Part shown: positions 16,198 to 25,706 of the stretch, piece by piece
How positions within the stretch are numbered: the first letter of the stretch is position 1
Layout of the letters: each line of letters opens with the position of its first letter
Origin: CAZICM01 sp964537685
GTDB lineage: Bacteria; Myxococcota_A; Polyangia; Polyangiales; Polyangiaceae
DNA: 64,000 nt
Assembly (NCBI GenBank): GCA_964537685.1
Contig: CAZICM010000016.1
Coordinates: forward strand, 1 to 64,000
Direction of reading: 5' to 3'
The notes under the pieces: generated by a model
What the model saw: only the letters and a program-made list of their open reading frames with translations
The model's database searches: none
What the model was told of the DNA's origin: nothing
Translations under genes and position numbers: made by a program

Positions 16198-18930
16198 GTG
16201 ACACAAGCCGCGAATCCGATCTCCATTTCGCATATCAAGCGTCTCGTCGATAACGAGTCGCCTGATTTGTCCCAGGTCCTAAAGGACTTTTTAGAGCAGG
16301 GAGATCCCGAGCCCGAGACGCCGCCCCGCGAGGGGGCCCTGACCGTTAGCCAGTTCCTGCGCCTGCTTACGCAGGCTCAGAATCAGCGCTCCGCGAAGCG
16401 CAGGCGCGAGAAGGTGAACGATGCCTGGAAGCGCTATCTGGCTCAGACCGAGCCGGCTCCCGCTCCCCGCTTCGAGCTCGCCGATCTGCTGGTGAAGATT
16501 TATGAGCAGAATACCGATGCCGGCCGCGCCGCGCTGGCGGAGCTTGTCCGCGAGGCCGATTTTGTGGTCGGTCTGTGGGGCGGGATTAAGCGCATTTATA
16601 AGCTCGCCGAAGCCAAGCTCGATGCGCAGATGTTTGGGGTGCTCGCCTATCGTTTCGATGTCGAGCTGAATAAACGCTATGCGAAGCGTGAGGTGGGGCG
16701 GGGCACGCTTGTGTATCTAAAGCGCCGTTCGTGGCGCTTTCTGCGCGAGCTCGGTAAGAGCGTTCCCGAGCTGTATCCGCAGTTCGCCGTTGAGGTGCTG
16801 CGCCATTACGAGCCCAACGAGAATGTCCGCGATCTGTGGGTGGCAAACCATATCTGGGCGCACGGGACGAAGAAGTACAACGCGAATTCGTTTTTTGGAT
16901 CGACGCTTCCGCCCGCCGATATGGTGAAGCACCGCGCCTTTGATGAGGCGTGGAAGCGTTCGCCCGATGCGCTGATGCTGTTGCTGGAGACGTGTAAGGC
17001 CGATCCGGCCGCGAAGTTTGCGATTCAAGGTTTGCGCAAGGATTTTCCCGACAAGCTTCGGACGGTGACGCCGGAGTGGCTGGGGCGTTTGGCTCACCGG
17101 CCTCTTGCAACGGCGCATGAGTTTTTGGTGGAGACGCTGCTGGCAGCTCCTGAGTTCCATCAGGGGAAGCTCAAGGCGCTGGGCCTTCACGAGGCGATTT
17201 TGGCGCTGCTCGAATCGCCAAGCCAAAAGGCGCGGACTTATGCGATCGAATACGCGCGGGCTCATGCGCAGGATATCGAGAAGGAAAAGCTGCTCGAGCT
17301 TCTGTCTTCGGATCACAAAGATACGCGGGGATATGCGTCGGCGACGTTGCAGGGCCGGCCTCCGCGCGAGCTGGGTTATGTGTTTTTGGGGCAGCTTCTC
17401 GCTCACAGCGAAATGCTGAAGTGGGCGACGAAGGCGCTGAATGAAGGCTTCGATCGATCGGAGATTCCCGAGAGTTTCTTGATCGATATGATCTACGGCG
17501 AGGAGTCGGAGCAGAAAGAGTGGGCTGCCGACTATATCAAGGCGAAATACCAAGCGGCCGAAATGGGGCCTGCGTTTTGGATTCGCGTGCTCGAGGATAA
17601 GCGCCAAAAGGACGATAGCGAGGCGACCGAACTCGCGATGGAAGCGCTCGGTAAGTTCCCCGTTTCAACGATTCCGCCCACGTGGCTGCTCGATGCGCTG
17701 GCCCGCGATGATCTGGCCGATGATGTGGCGAAGTGGCTGCGCAAAGCCGATAAATTGCCCGGTTTGGATATCGAGCGGCTGAAGGGTTTTGTGTTCAAGG
17801 CGGAGACGCGGAGCGCGGCCCTGGATGTGCTCGGTAATCCCAAGCTGGTGACGCCGAGGGATTTGACGCTGCCCTGGCTGCTCGCGCTGGCGAGGCGGGC
17901 CGATCCGACGCTGAATGAGTTCGCGCGGCGTTATTTGCTCGAGCACATGAAGCCTCAGGACTTCAGCGATGTGGGCAACCGCGATGCCGGTATTGCAAAG
18001 CTGTTTGCGCTGGCGCTCGGTGAAAAAGAGCCCGAGCCGATGAGGGTGTTCGCGCAGACCTATCTGCGTTGCCATCATCCGGTTGTGGGGCCGGAGCAGG
18101 CCGAATCGAAGTCGCTGCAGCTTAAGCCGGCGCTTGCCCGCGCGGCGTTTACGGCTGAGCGTATTTGGCCGGCGCTGTTCGATAAACGGGAGGATGTGAG
18201 GAAGTTCGGCGTGACAATTACACGCGCGGAACTCCGGGCGTGGGGCTGGCATACACGGGTGTATGAGCTCGCGGAGGCTGAAGCGAAGGATGTGCGGAAT
18301 ATCTGCTTCGAGGCGCTTCGCAAGGCGGGTGAAGCGTCGGCCGATCCGGCGATTACGCTGAAGCCCGAGGAGATCGATCCGGCGCGGGTGTTCGCGATGA
18401 CGGAGAGCTTGAAGCGGAGCACGCGCGAAGTCGGCATGGAGATGATTCTGAAGCACTACGGGCGCGTGGGCGGAGCTGAGCGCTTGGGATGGCTGATGCA
18501 GAGCGCGGATCGCGAAGTGCGGATGTTTGCGGTTCAGTTGCTTTGGGACAAACACCGGCCGAGGGAACTGCCGCCTGGATGGAAGCCGCGCGCGAAGGCG
18601 AGTGTGCCTATTGAGGACGCGGGAAGATTCGCCGATGCCGAAGCGCTGCGGGGTTTCCTGCGTTATGTGATGTTTGGAACGCCTCCTGGGCGCTCGGCTG
18701 AAGCGATGGATGATGCCGGCGGGCGGCGCAGGCTGTCGGCCAGTGTGGCGAAACGCAATGTGGTCGAGGTCGTGCGGGATCTCGGTGTGACAGATCCGGC
18801 GTTTGCGGCGATTTTAGCGCCCGTGCTTTCGGAGCTGACGGGTTCGATCGCGAAGACGGAATGGCAGGCGTGTTTGGCCGCGCTGGTGAGGTTAAAGGCC
18901 GCGCATCCTGGAATTTCGCTTGGTGCATAG
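16198..18930 (+). CDS. 910-aa helical-repeat (HEAT-like) protein
   Basis: Large soluble protein beginning at GTG 16198, directly preceded by GGAGGAG. The N-terminus (MTQAANPISISHIKRLVD) and a conserved-looking FVVGLWGGIKRIYKLAEAKLD element near residues 120-145 precede long runs of paired amphipathic helices suggestive of HEAT/ARM repeats (about 280-780). I see no catalytic motif, signal or membrane segment. It is followed after 95 nt by the WD40+HEAT gene, then the SWIM gene, all on one strand, so the three very likely act together as a scaffold complex. Similar helical-repeat genes occur near SWIM, WGR and MoxR/VWA genes in other bacteria; here no MoxR or VWA gene is present. Function unknown. 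Confidence 0.85.
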   Translation: MTQAANPISISHIKRLVDNESPDLSQVLKDFLEQGDPEPETPPREGALTVSQFLRLLTQAQNQRSAKRRREKVNDAWKRYLAQTEPAPAPRFELADLLVKIYEQNTDAGRAALAELVREADFVVGLWGGIKRIYKLAEAKLDAQMFGVLAYRFDVELNKRYAKREVGRGTLVYLKRRSWRFLRELGKSVPELYPQFAVEVLRHYEPNENVRDLWVANHIWAHGTKKYNANSFFGSTLPPADMVKHRAFDEAWKRSPDALMLLLETCKADPAAKFAIQGLRKDFPDKLRTVTPEWLGRLAHRPLATAHEFLVETLLAAPEFHQGKLKALGLHEAILALLESPSQKARTYAIEYARAHAQDIEKEKLLELLSSDHKDTRGYASATLQGRPPRELGYVFLGQLLAHSEMLKWATKALNEGFDRSEIPESFLIDMIYGEESEQKEWAADYIKAKYQAAEMGPAFWIRVLEDKRQKDDSEATELAMEALGKFPVSTIPPTWLLDALARDDLADDVAKWLRKADKLPGLDIERLKGFVFKAETRSAALDVLGNPKLVTPRDLTLPWLLALARRADPTLNEFARRYLLEHMKPQDFSDVGNRDAGIAKLFALALGEKEPEPMRVFAQTYLRCHHPVVGPEQAESKSLQLKPALARAAFTAERIWPALFDKREDVRKFGVTITRAELRAWGWHTRVYELAEAEAKDVRNICFEALRKAGEASADPAITLKPEEIDPARVFAMTESLKRSTREVGMEMILKHYGRVGGAERLGWLMQSADREVRMFAVQLLWDKHRPRELPPGWKPRAKASVPIEDAGRFADAEALRGFLRYVMFGTPPGRSAEAMDDAGGRRRLSASVAKRNVVEVVRDLGVTDPAFAAILAPVLSELTGSIAKTEWQACLAALVRLKAAHPGISLGA

Positions 18931-18959
18931 GGGCACATAGGGGCACTTAGGGGCAATAG
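18925..18959 (+). repeat. three tandem 10-bp repeats after the HEAT-like gene
   Basis: The unit (A/T)TAGGGGCAC recurs with a 10-bp period immediately across the stop codon of the 910-aa gene (CATAG GGGCACATAG GGGCACTTAG GGGCAATAG). It is short, lies in the 95-nt gap before the WD40+HEAT gene, and may be simple slippage. Nothing shows a regulatory role. Confidence 0.7.
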
Positions 18960-19025
18960 AGGAACGGGAACGACAACAGCGGCGAGACACGAGGACGTGA
19001 TCGCCAATGTCGCGGAGGACCGCTG

Positions 19026-22000
19026 ATGGCTTACCAGATCGGGCATTTCGAAAAAGTCCGCGCACTTTCGGCAGGTGGAAGAATTCTCGCCGTGGGCGGC
19101 GTGAGGGCTTCGGGGCCAAGCCAAATAACGCTCTACGATTTCGTTGCGAACAAACCATCGAAGACGATTGATGTGCCTGCGCATGTGCTTGGGCTGTCGA
19201 TTGCGGGCGATTGGTTATTTGCGGCGTGCTCCGATGGATCGGCGCGGGTTTATGAGCTTTCTTCGGGCAACCAGACCCGCGAGATCCGGGCTCATGAAGG
19301 CAATGTGAATGGGCTTTCTGTGTCGCCTGCGGGCGATCGTTTAGCCACGGTGGGCGCGGATGGATATCTGCGGATTTTTGCGCTTGGTTCGCCGGATACA
19401 AAAGGGGCTGAATTTGCGTGGAAATTGTCCGCAGCGCCGCTTCGGGCAGCGGCTTTTGATCCGGCCGGTGAATACGTGGGAGCGGCGGGCGACGATGGCA
19501 TCGTTCGGAGCGTGACGCTTGCAAACGGGGCCGTTCGCGAGATGGCGGGACATGCCGGCCCTGTGTTTTCGCTGGCGTTTACGCCGCGCGATGGACGGCT
19601 GGTTTCGGGCGGCGACGATGGAACGGTTCGCATTTGGTACTTGGTCGGCGAGGTCGAGCACGAGACGCGCGGTAACGATGGAAATGGCCATACGGGCGCG
19701 GTGAACGCGCTTCTGTTTTTGCCTTTGCCCAAGGGGAAGGACGATTCCAAAGACCTCGGCGATAGGCTGCTGAGCGCGGGGGCCGATGGAAAGATTCGCA
19801 TTTGGCGCTTGGAAGATAGGCGCAAGCCCCGAACGCTCGATTTAGGCGTACAGGCGATTTGCAGCCTCGCTTTTGCGGGCGCGACCGGTTCGCGCGAAGG
19901 TTTGGGTTCGGTCTTTGCGGGCGGCGATAAGCGGACGGTGGCGCGCTACACGGTGGATGCTCAAGCCACGGTGGCGGACAGCTCGACGCCGCTGGATCAC
20001 GGATTTGAAGCGCTTTCGCAGAGTTTGAACGGTCAGAAGCCGGCGCGTGAAGCCGCCGTGAAGACCTTGGGCGCTCTCGAAGAGCCCGAGGCGCTCGAGA
20101 TGATGCTGCGCGTTTTGCGCTCGGATCGGGACTCTGAAATCCGTTCGCTGGCGGCCTCTTTGTTGGGCGCGAAAGGGCGCAGGGGAGCGAGGGCCAAGCT
20201 TCGCGAAGCTCTCGATGATGATCATGTCAATGTGCGGGCCGCAGCGTTTGCCGCGCTGAGAGAAATTGAAAAAGATCAGCCGCTGTCGCCTCTTCGCGCC
20301 GCGCTTGGAGCGCGCAATGCGGATATGCGCGCGAAGGCCGTGGTGGAGCTGGCCAAGGTGCGCGAGGCGTCGCCTCTTGTGCCCGGTTTGATTGCCGAGC
20401 GATTGGCGGACAAAGACGCGGGTGTGCGTTTGCAGGCGCTCGCGACGCTGATGGAGATGAATCCCGGGAGCCCGGCGCCGCTGCGGGCCGCTTATGAACG
20501 GGGTCCGGCCGATCTCAAGGTTGAAGCGCTGATTCAGGCGAGCGTGGCCGGATGGCTGAGCGCGCCGGAGCTGGATCCGATCGTAACGCGCGCGCTCGAT
20601 GCGGATGAGTCGGATGTGCGGCGCATCGCGTTTGCGGCAAGGGTGCTGGAACGGCGGGCACTGGCGCATGTGCTCGAGGCGCGCGATGAGGACTTGGCGA
20701 GGACGATTCGAGACATCGCGCGAAGGATTGCTCAGCTCCGCCAAGGCTTGCTGAATGTGCTTTCGGAGGCATCCAAGCAGGGCAAGCCGCAGGATGCCCA
20801 GGCCGCCAAGATCACCGATGAAGCGGTGAATGCCGCGCGGACAAGCATTCCGGGCGTGGGTGAGCCGGGAGCGGAGCTGTCCGAGCAAGATCTGGGGCCG
20901 CTGCTTACGGCAATGGCGTGCCGTACACCCGAGACGGCGCTCCGGGGCGCGCGGGGTTTGGCGCAGCTCGGCGATACGCGGGCTTTGGGTGCGCTGTTGC
21001 AGCTCACACGCGAGACGGATGCGCTGTTGCGGCGGCAGGCGGCGACCGCGCTTCAAGAGCTTCATGATGCGCGGGCGAAGAAGCGCCTGGCGTGGATGCT
21101 CGACGACGGCGATGCGGCTGTGCGGGCTGCGGCTCTGGATGCCTATGCCAAACTCGAGGAAAGCGCTCCGCTGATTATTGCAGAGGCAGCGCTTCGCTCG
21201 TCGCATGAAGACATCCGCATCCGCGGTTTAGATCGCCTGGTCAAGATGCCGAGCAAAGGCGAGCGGGCTCCGGAAACGGAGACGCTGCTTGCGGACGCGA
21301 TCGAAGACGAATCGTCGAAGGTGCGCGGCGAAGCCTTTAGGACGCTGTGGTCTTGGCACGAAAAAGATCCTGTAAAAGCTTTGGATCGAGCGCTGGAGGC
21401 GCGGTTCCCCGACCTTCGCCAGAAGGCCGTCGATGAGCTGAAGGAGCAGGGAAAGCATGCGTGGGCGCTCGAGCGTCTTGAAAAGACCATCGGCGATCGC
21501 GATAGCTCCGTGGCGACTTCGGCCTACGAAGCGGTGGTGAAGATTCGAGGCAAAGAACCGCATGATCCGCATCTTGCGGCCATTGCATCGGTTCATCCGG
21601 GCCTGCGCGCACTGGGAGCCAAGGGAGCTGCATCGGTAAGCTCGCCCGACGCCGTTCGAAGCGCGCTGATGAAGCTATTGGAAGACAAACACATCGAGGC
21701 ACGCATCGCGGCCGTCGAGACGCTGGACAAGCTGTTTCCCAGTGAAACAGGGCCTATTTACGCCGCGCTTCAAGGCAGTTTCCTGGATCTGCGCGTCCGG
21801 GCCGCCGAGATTTTGGCGATTCGCCATGACGAGCAGCTTATCGAGCCAATGCGGGCTTTGCTGGCGGACAAGACGCTGTTTAAAGAGCTTCCGGCTCAAG
21901 TGCTTGGACCGCTTCGCATGCGCGCTTCGTCTGCGCTCGCGACTTTGGGTTCATCGCGTTTGGTGAAGTATTTCGCGACCGAGCTGTTGAAAGACGACTA

Positions 22001-25000
22001 CGGCGATGTCCGCGAGCAGGCGGCGCGCGGGCTTGCGATGGCCGCGCGCAGAGGCGAAGAAGGCTATTTGCTCGATGCCATGGGGCACACCGATGTGGCG
22101 GTGCGCTCGTGGGCTGCGGATGGCCTTGCGCGCTTGGGGGATGTGCGGGCGTTGCCAGTGCTTACAGGCACGCTTCGGCATGAGCATCCGCCGATCCGCG
22201 TGGCGACAATCATGTCGTTTGCCGCGCTTGGGCCGGAAGGCTACGGCGGCATGCTTCAAGGGCTGGAAGATCCGGCGCGCGAAGTGCAGGAAATCGTGTT
22301 CGCGCTGGTGTTGGCCCGCGATTTGAGAGCGTTCCGCCGCAACGAGCCGCCGGATTTGCTGACGAGCGCGCTGTCGTCTCAGCGTTCGGATGTTCGTTTT
22401 GCCGCGGCCCGCGCGCTCGAGCTTCGAACCGATCCAGAAGCGTATATGGCGCACTTAATCGAAGTGCTTATGCCGCCCAAGCCCGAGAAGGCCGCGGACA
22501 TGAAAGAGTGGCCTGCAGAAGTCGCGCGGGGCCGTATTCTCGTGGGTTTGGCGGAAGCCTTGGCGAGCGATAATTCCCAGCAGCGCTATGCGGCGGCACA
22601 GGTGTTGCGGCTGCGGCGCAAGCCTCTCGACTATTTCCGCGAAGCGAAGCGGGTGGGCGGATTGCGGGCTGCGGGAACGCCCTTTGTTGCGGACACGACG
22701 CCCCGAGGCGTGGAAGAGACCGATACAAAGCCTACAAAAGGCTGGCTTCGCCGCTTGTTTGCGCGCGGTGAAGAAATGCTCAAGGCGTCCAGCGAAGGCG
22801 CAGAGACAAGCCAAGCCGAATCCAAAGAAGCATCCGAGAAGGGGACAGGCGCCAAAGTTGGCAAGCTGGTCAGGCGTCTTTTCTCGGGTGACAAAGGCGC
22901 AGCGGCTGCCGCCGCGCCCGAGCAGGCAGCAGAAGTTGCGGTTCCCGAAAGCGAGCAGCGCAGGCTTCGGTGGCTGGCCTTTGGCGCTTATTGCGGCCTA
23001 TTGAGGCAGGTATCCGCGGGGGACGAAGAAGGCCACCGGGTTCGCCGCGATGCCATCGAACGCATCGTCGATCTCTGCGTAAAAGGCCATGTCAGCACGA
23101 CAGCGGCCATTCCGCCTTTGGTGCGCGCGCTGGACGATCCTCATCATCTCGTTCGCAAAGCCGCGCTTTCAGGCTTGAAATCGCTCTTTCCGGAAGGAAG
23201 CGACGAGCCCTTGTCGCTTGGGCTCACGTCCGTGTCGCCCGATGTGGCGCGCGCTGCCCTCGATGAATTGGCTGCACGCGGTTCGCAGGCCCGGCCGCAA
23301 ATTGTCCGCGCGCTCAATTCTTCCCAGTCCGAAGTGCGCCGTTATGCCTTCGAACTGCTCGAGCGATTGAGCGAAAAAGGCAGCCTCGAACCCCTGCTTG
23401 CCGCGCTTGGAAGCGAACACGCCGATCTGCGTATTGGTGTGCTTGAACGCCTTAGCAATTCAAGCGATACGCGCATTGTTTCCGCCCTCTGCAAGGCGAT
23501 GGAGAGCGATCACGACGATCTGCGCCTTCGCGCCGCCGAGCTGTTGACGCGCTATCGCGACGATCGGGCTGTCGATGTGCTGGCGACCTTTATGCGCTCC
23601 GATCAGGCCGCTTTTGTAAGCCGCGGACGCGATGCGCTTAGCCTGCTGGCCACCTCCGCAGCGGTGCGGGCACTCGCCGCGCGCATGGAAGACGCTACGC
23701 CGGATGAGCGCGCTGCTCTCGTGCGGGCGCTTGGCAACACGCGCAACGCCGACGCTATCGAGCCTTTGTGCGCCCGCTTTGATGATGAAACGGCCAATGT
23801 GCGCACGGCTGCGTTTGATGCGTGCATTGAGATCGCCGGGGAAGATCGCAAAAAGCGCAACTACACCATCGCCATGCGCTTCTTGCGGGCTGCGGTTCGC
23901 GCAAAAGATCCAGCCATCAGGCGCTCTGCTGCCGAGCAGCTCGACGCGGGTGATGACACTGCGGCGGAAGAGCTTCTGGAATCGCTGTTCAGCGATCGGG
24001 ATGTGCCCACGCGCGTCGCGGCCGTGGATGCCTATTCCAAGCGCGTCATTGAGAAGAAAGCCAATGTCGCGCCTCTCGAGGCCGTTCTTAAAGCCGGTGC
24101 GAGGGAGCTTATGCTTTCCGCGGCGGAAGGCGTTGCATCGAGAGGCTTGGGTTCGGCGCTGCGGCCTCTTTTGCTCTTCGTGCGCGCGGGTGAACCTGGG
24201 CAAAGGGAGCGCGCTCTGCTCGGACTGGGCACCTTGGGTGATGCGCGCGCCGTCGAAGAAATGGAGACCGTTGCTTCCGGCGGCACAAAAGAAGCTCCCG
24301 TCGAAGTGAGCATGCAGGAAGCCGCTATCGAGGCATTGGGCCGCATCGCGAACAAGATTAGCGATCTCGAAGTTCAAAAGCGGCTTATCGATCGCGTCGA
24401 ACAGGCCATCGACTCGAAAGAGGACGATATCCGCATGGGAGCCATTCGCGGATTGCGCTGGATCGGCGGTGAAAAATCCCGGGTGCTGCTCGAGCGCGTT
24501 GCGGGCAAGGGAGAACGGGATAACGGAATTCGCTGCGAAGCCATCGAACAGCTCGGTCTCTTGGGCGATACGGCCGCCGAGGCTGTCCTTGCCCAGGGGC
24601 TTGACTACTGGGACGACGATGTTCGCGAGCATGCGCGCAAGGCGCTGGAAAAACTCTTCCCCAACGATCGGACGCGGGTCGAGTTCCTGGCGGTTGGAAG
24701 CGATTACGAAGATATCTCCGAACCCGCGGCTGCCTATCTCGCCAAAGAAGCTACGCCTGCTCAGCTCTTGCCCCGCTTGGCCACGATCAAGGACGAAAAC
24801 CTTCGATTCCGCCTCACGATGGGCTTGCTCGAGCGGCCCGAGCTTCCCGCGTCGGATTTGGCCAAGCTCCTCGCCGACGATCGGGCCACCGCCCGAAAAG
24901 ATGCAGCGTTCTTAATCGCCGGCCGCACGGCTCTCGCTCAAGCGTCCGGGGCTGGGCTCTCCGCCGAAGATCGCGGTGTGTACAGCACGGCCCTCGCCGA

Positions 25001-25706
25001 AGCGGAAAGGCGCACTGCAGAACGCTGGCTCAAGGCGCACGATGACGATCGCGGTGCAGAAGCCTCGGCGTGGCGTGAAATGATCTGGGCTGCCCGCCGC
25101 ATCGGTGCTTCAGCGATCGCCGCGTCCATGGGTGCGGTTGTATCGGGAGGCGACAAGGCCGCACCGGCAGAAGTCCGCCGGGAAGCCGCGCGCGCCCTGT
25201 TTAACTTGGGTTCGGCTTCGGATATCGGCGCTCTCACCAAGGCCCTCAAAGATCTGGATTCCGATATCCGCGCTGCAGCGTCGTTTGCACTCGCCAAACT
25301 CGCGCCCGAACAAGCGGCAAAGCTCGCCGCAGATATCCAGCCCTTCGATCCGGTTGCCTTCCAGCCGACCGCGGCTGCAGCCCCGCAGGGCCTTCGAAAC
25401 ACGCTCGCCTTGACTTCCGCGGGCCGCAGGCTTGCTTTGCCAACCTTGCTGTCGCGCGGCGAGACCGATGTCTTTCTTGAACTCGCCAAGAACGCATCCG
25501 ACGAAGGCGAACGCTGTGACGCGATTGCCGCATTGGGAAGAGCGGGAGGCGACGCCGCCATTGCATTGCTCGGCACACTTGCCTTTGATAAGAAGGGCAC
25601 CGACATTGCTGTGCGCAAAGCCGCCTACCGCGCGTATCGCCGGGCGAAACGCAAAGCCGCCAAAAGCCTTCAGGGGAAACAAAAGCAGAAGGGAGCGAAC
25701 GCATGA
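19026..25706 (+). CDS. giant WD40-HEAT scaffold protein (2226 aa)
   Basis: The N-terminal 320 residues form WD40-type repeats, recognisable by LFAACSDGSARVYEL, LATVGADGYLRIF, LVSGGDDGTVRIW and LLSAGADGKIRIWRL. From about residue 340 to 2150 run dozens of HEAT/PBS-lyase-type repeats of about 30 residues (pattern D..VR..AA.AL..L). A charged, low-complexity Ala/Lys/Ser spacer lies around residues 1250-1310. The last 20 residues are Lys-rich. No enzymatic motif is visible. ATG 19026 follows GGAGG by 8 nt, and the 3' end overlaps the SWIM gene by ATGA. Such a protein would be a long solenoid platform for partners; the partners here are probably the 910-aa protein and the SWIM protein. Confidence 0.95.
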   Translation: MAYQIGHFEKVRALSAGGRILAVGGVRASGPSQITLYDFVANKPSKTIDVPAHVLGLSIAGDWLFAACSDGSARVYELSSGNQTREIRAHEGNVNGLSVSPAGDRLATVGADGYLRIFALGSPDTKGAEFAWKLSAAPLRAAAFDPAGEYVGAAGDDGIVRSVTLANGAVREMAGHAGPVFSLAFTPRDGRLVSGGDDGTVRIWYLVGEVEHETRGNDGNGHTGAVNALLFLPLPKGKDDSKDLGDRLLSAGADGKIRIWRLEDRRKPRTLDLGVQAICSLAFAGATGSREGLGSVFAGGDKRTVARYTVDAQATVADSSTPLDHGFEALSQSLNGQKPAREAAVKTLGALEEPEALEMMLRVLRSDRDSEIRSLAASLLGAKGRRGARAKLREALDDDHVNVRAAAFAALREIEKDQPLSPLRAALGARNADMRAKAVVELAKVREASPLVPGLIAERLADKDAGVRLQALATLMEMNPGSPAPLRAAYERGPADLKVEALIQASVAGWLSAPELDPIVTRALDADESDVRRIAFAARVLERRALAHVLEARDEDLARTIRDIARRIAQLRQGLLNVLSEASKQGKPQDAQAAKITDEAVNAARTSIPGVGEPGAELSEQDLGPLLTAMACRTPETALRGARGLAQLGDTRALGALLQLTRETDALLRRQAATALQELHDARAKKRLAWMLDDGDAAVRAAALDAYAKLEESAPLIIAEAALRSSHEDIRIRGLDRLVKMPSKGERAPETETLLADAIEDESSKVRGEAFRTLWSWHEKDPVKALDRALEARFPDLRQKAVDELKEQGKHAWALERLEKTIGDRDSSVATSAYEAVVKIRGKEPHDPHLAAIASVHPGLRALGAKGAASVSSPDAVRSALMKLLEDKHIEARIAAVETLDKLFPSETGPIYAALQGSFLDLRVRAAEILAIRHDEQLIEPMRALLADKTLFKELPAQVLGPLRMRASSALATLGSSRLVKYFATELLKDDYGDVREQAARGLAMAARRGEEGYLLDAMGHTDVAVRSWAADGLARLGDVRALPVLTGTLRHEHPPIRVATIMSFAALGPEGYGGMLQGLEDPAREVQEIVFALVLARDLRAFRRNEPPDLLTSALSSQRSDVRFAAARALELRTDPEAYMAHLIEVLMPPKPEKAADMKEWPAEVARGRILVGLAEALASDNSQQRYAAAQVLRLRRKPLDYFREAKRVGGLRAAGTPFVADTTPRGVEETDTKPTKGWLRRLFARGEEMLKASSEGAETSQAESKEASEKGTGAKVGKLVRRLFSGDKGAAAAAAPEQAAEVAVPESEQRRLRWLAFGAYCGLLRQVSAGDEEGHRVRRDAIERIVDLCVKGHVSTTAAIPPLVRALDDPHHLVRKAALSGLKSLFPEGSDEPLSLGLTSVSPDVARAALDELAARGSQARPQIVRALNSSQSEVRRYAFELLERLSEKGSLEPLLAALGSEHADLRIGVLERLSNSSDTRIVSALCKAMESDHDDLRLRAAELLTRYRDDRAVDVLATFMRSDQAAFVSRGRDALSLLATSAAVRALAARMEDATPDERAALVRALGNTRNADAIEPLCARFDDETANVRTAAFDACIEIAGEDRKKRNYTIAMRFLRAAVRAKDPAIRRSAAEQLDAGDDTAAEELLESLFSDRDVPTRVAAVDAYSKRVIEKKANVAPLEAVLKAGARELMLSAAEGVASRGLGSALRPLLLFVRAGEPGQRERALLGLGTLGDARAVEEMETVASGGTKEAPVEVSMQEAAIEALGRIANKISDLEVQKRLIDRVEQAIDSKEDDIRMGAIRGLRWIGGEKSRVLLERVAGKGERDNGIRCEAIEQLGLLGDTAAEAVLAQGLDYWDDDVREHARKALEKLFPNDRTRVEFLAVGSDYEDISEPAAAYLAKEATPAQLLPRLATIKDENLRFRLTMGLLERPELPASDLAKLLADDRATARKDAAFLIAGRTALAQASGAGLSAEDRGVYSTALAEAERRTAERWLKAHDDDRGAEASAWREMIWAARRIGASAIAASMGAVVSGGDKAAPAEVRREAARALFNLGSASDIGALTKALKDLDSDIRAAASFALAKLAPEQAAKLAADIQPFDPVAFQPTAAAAPQGLRNTLALTSAGRRLALPTLLSRGETDVFLELAKNASDEGERCDAIAALGRAGGDAAIALLGTLAFDKKGTDIAVRKAAYRAYRRAKRKAAKSLQGKQKQKGANA

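Noticed and set aside
19842..21206. A 454-aa minus-strand frame opposite the WD40-HEAT gene
   Set aside because: It lies inside a coding region with strong codon bias on the plus strand and is Arg/His-rich without any domain. It is a shadow frame.
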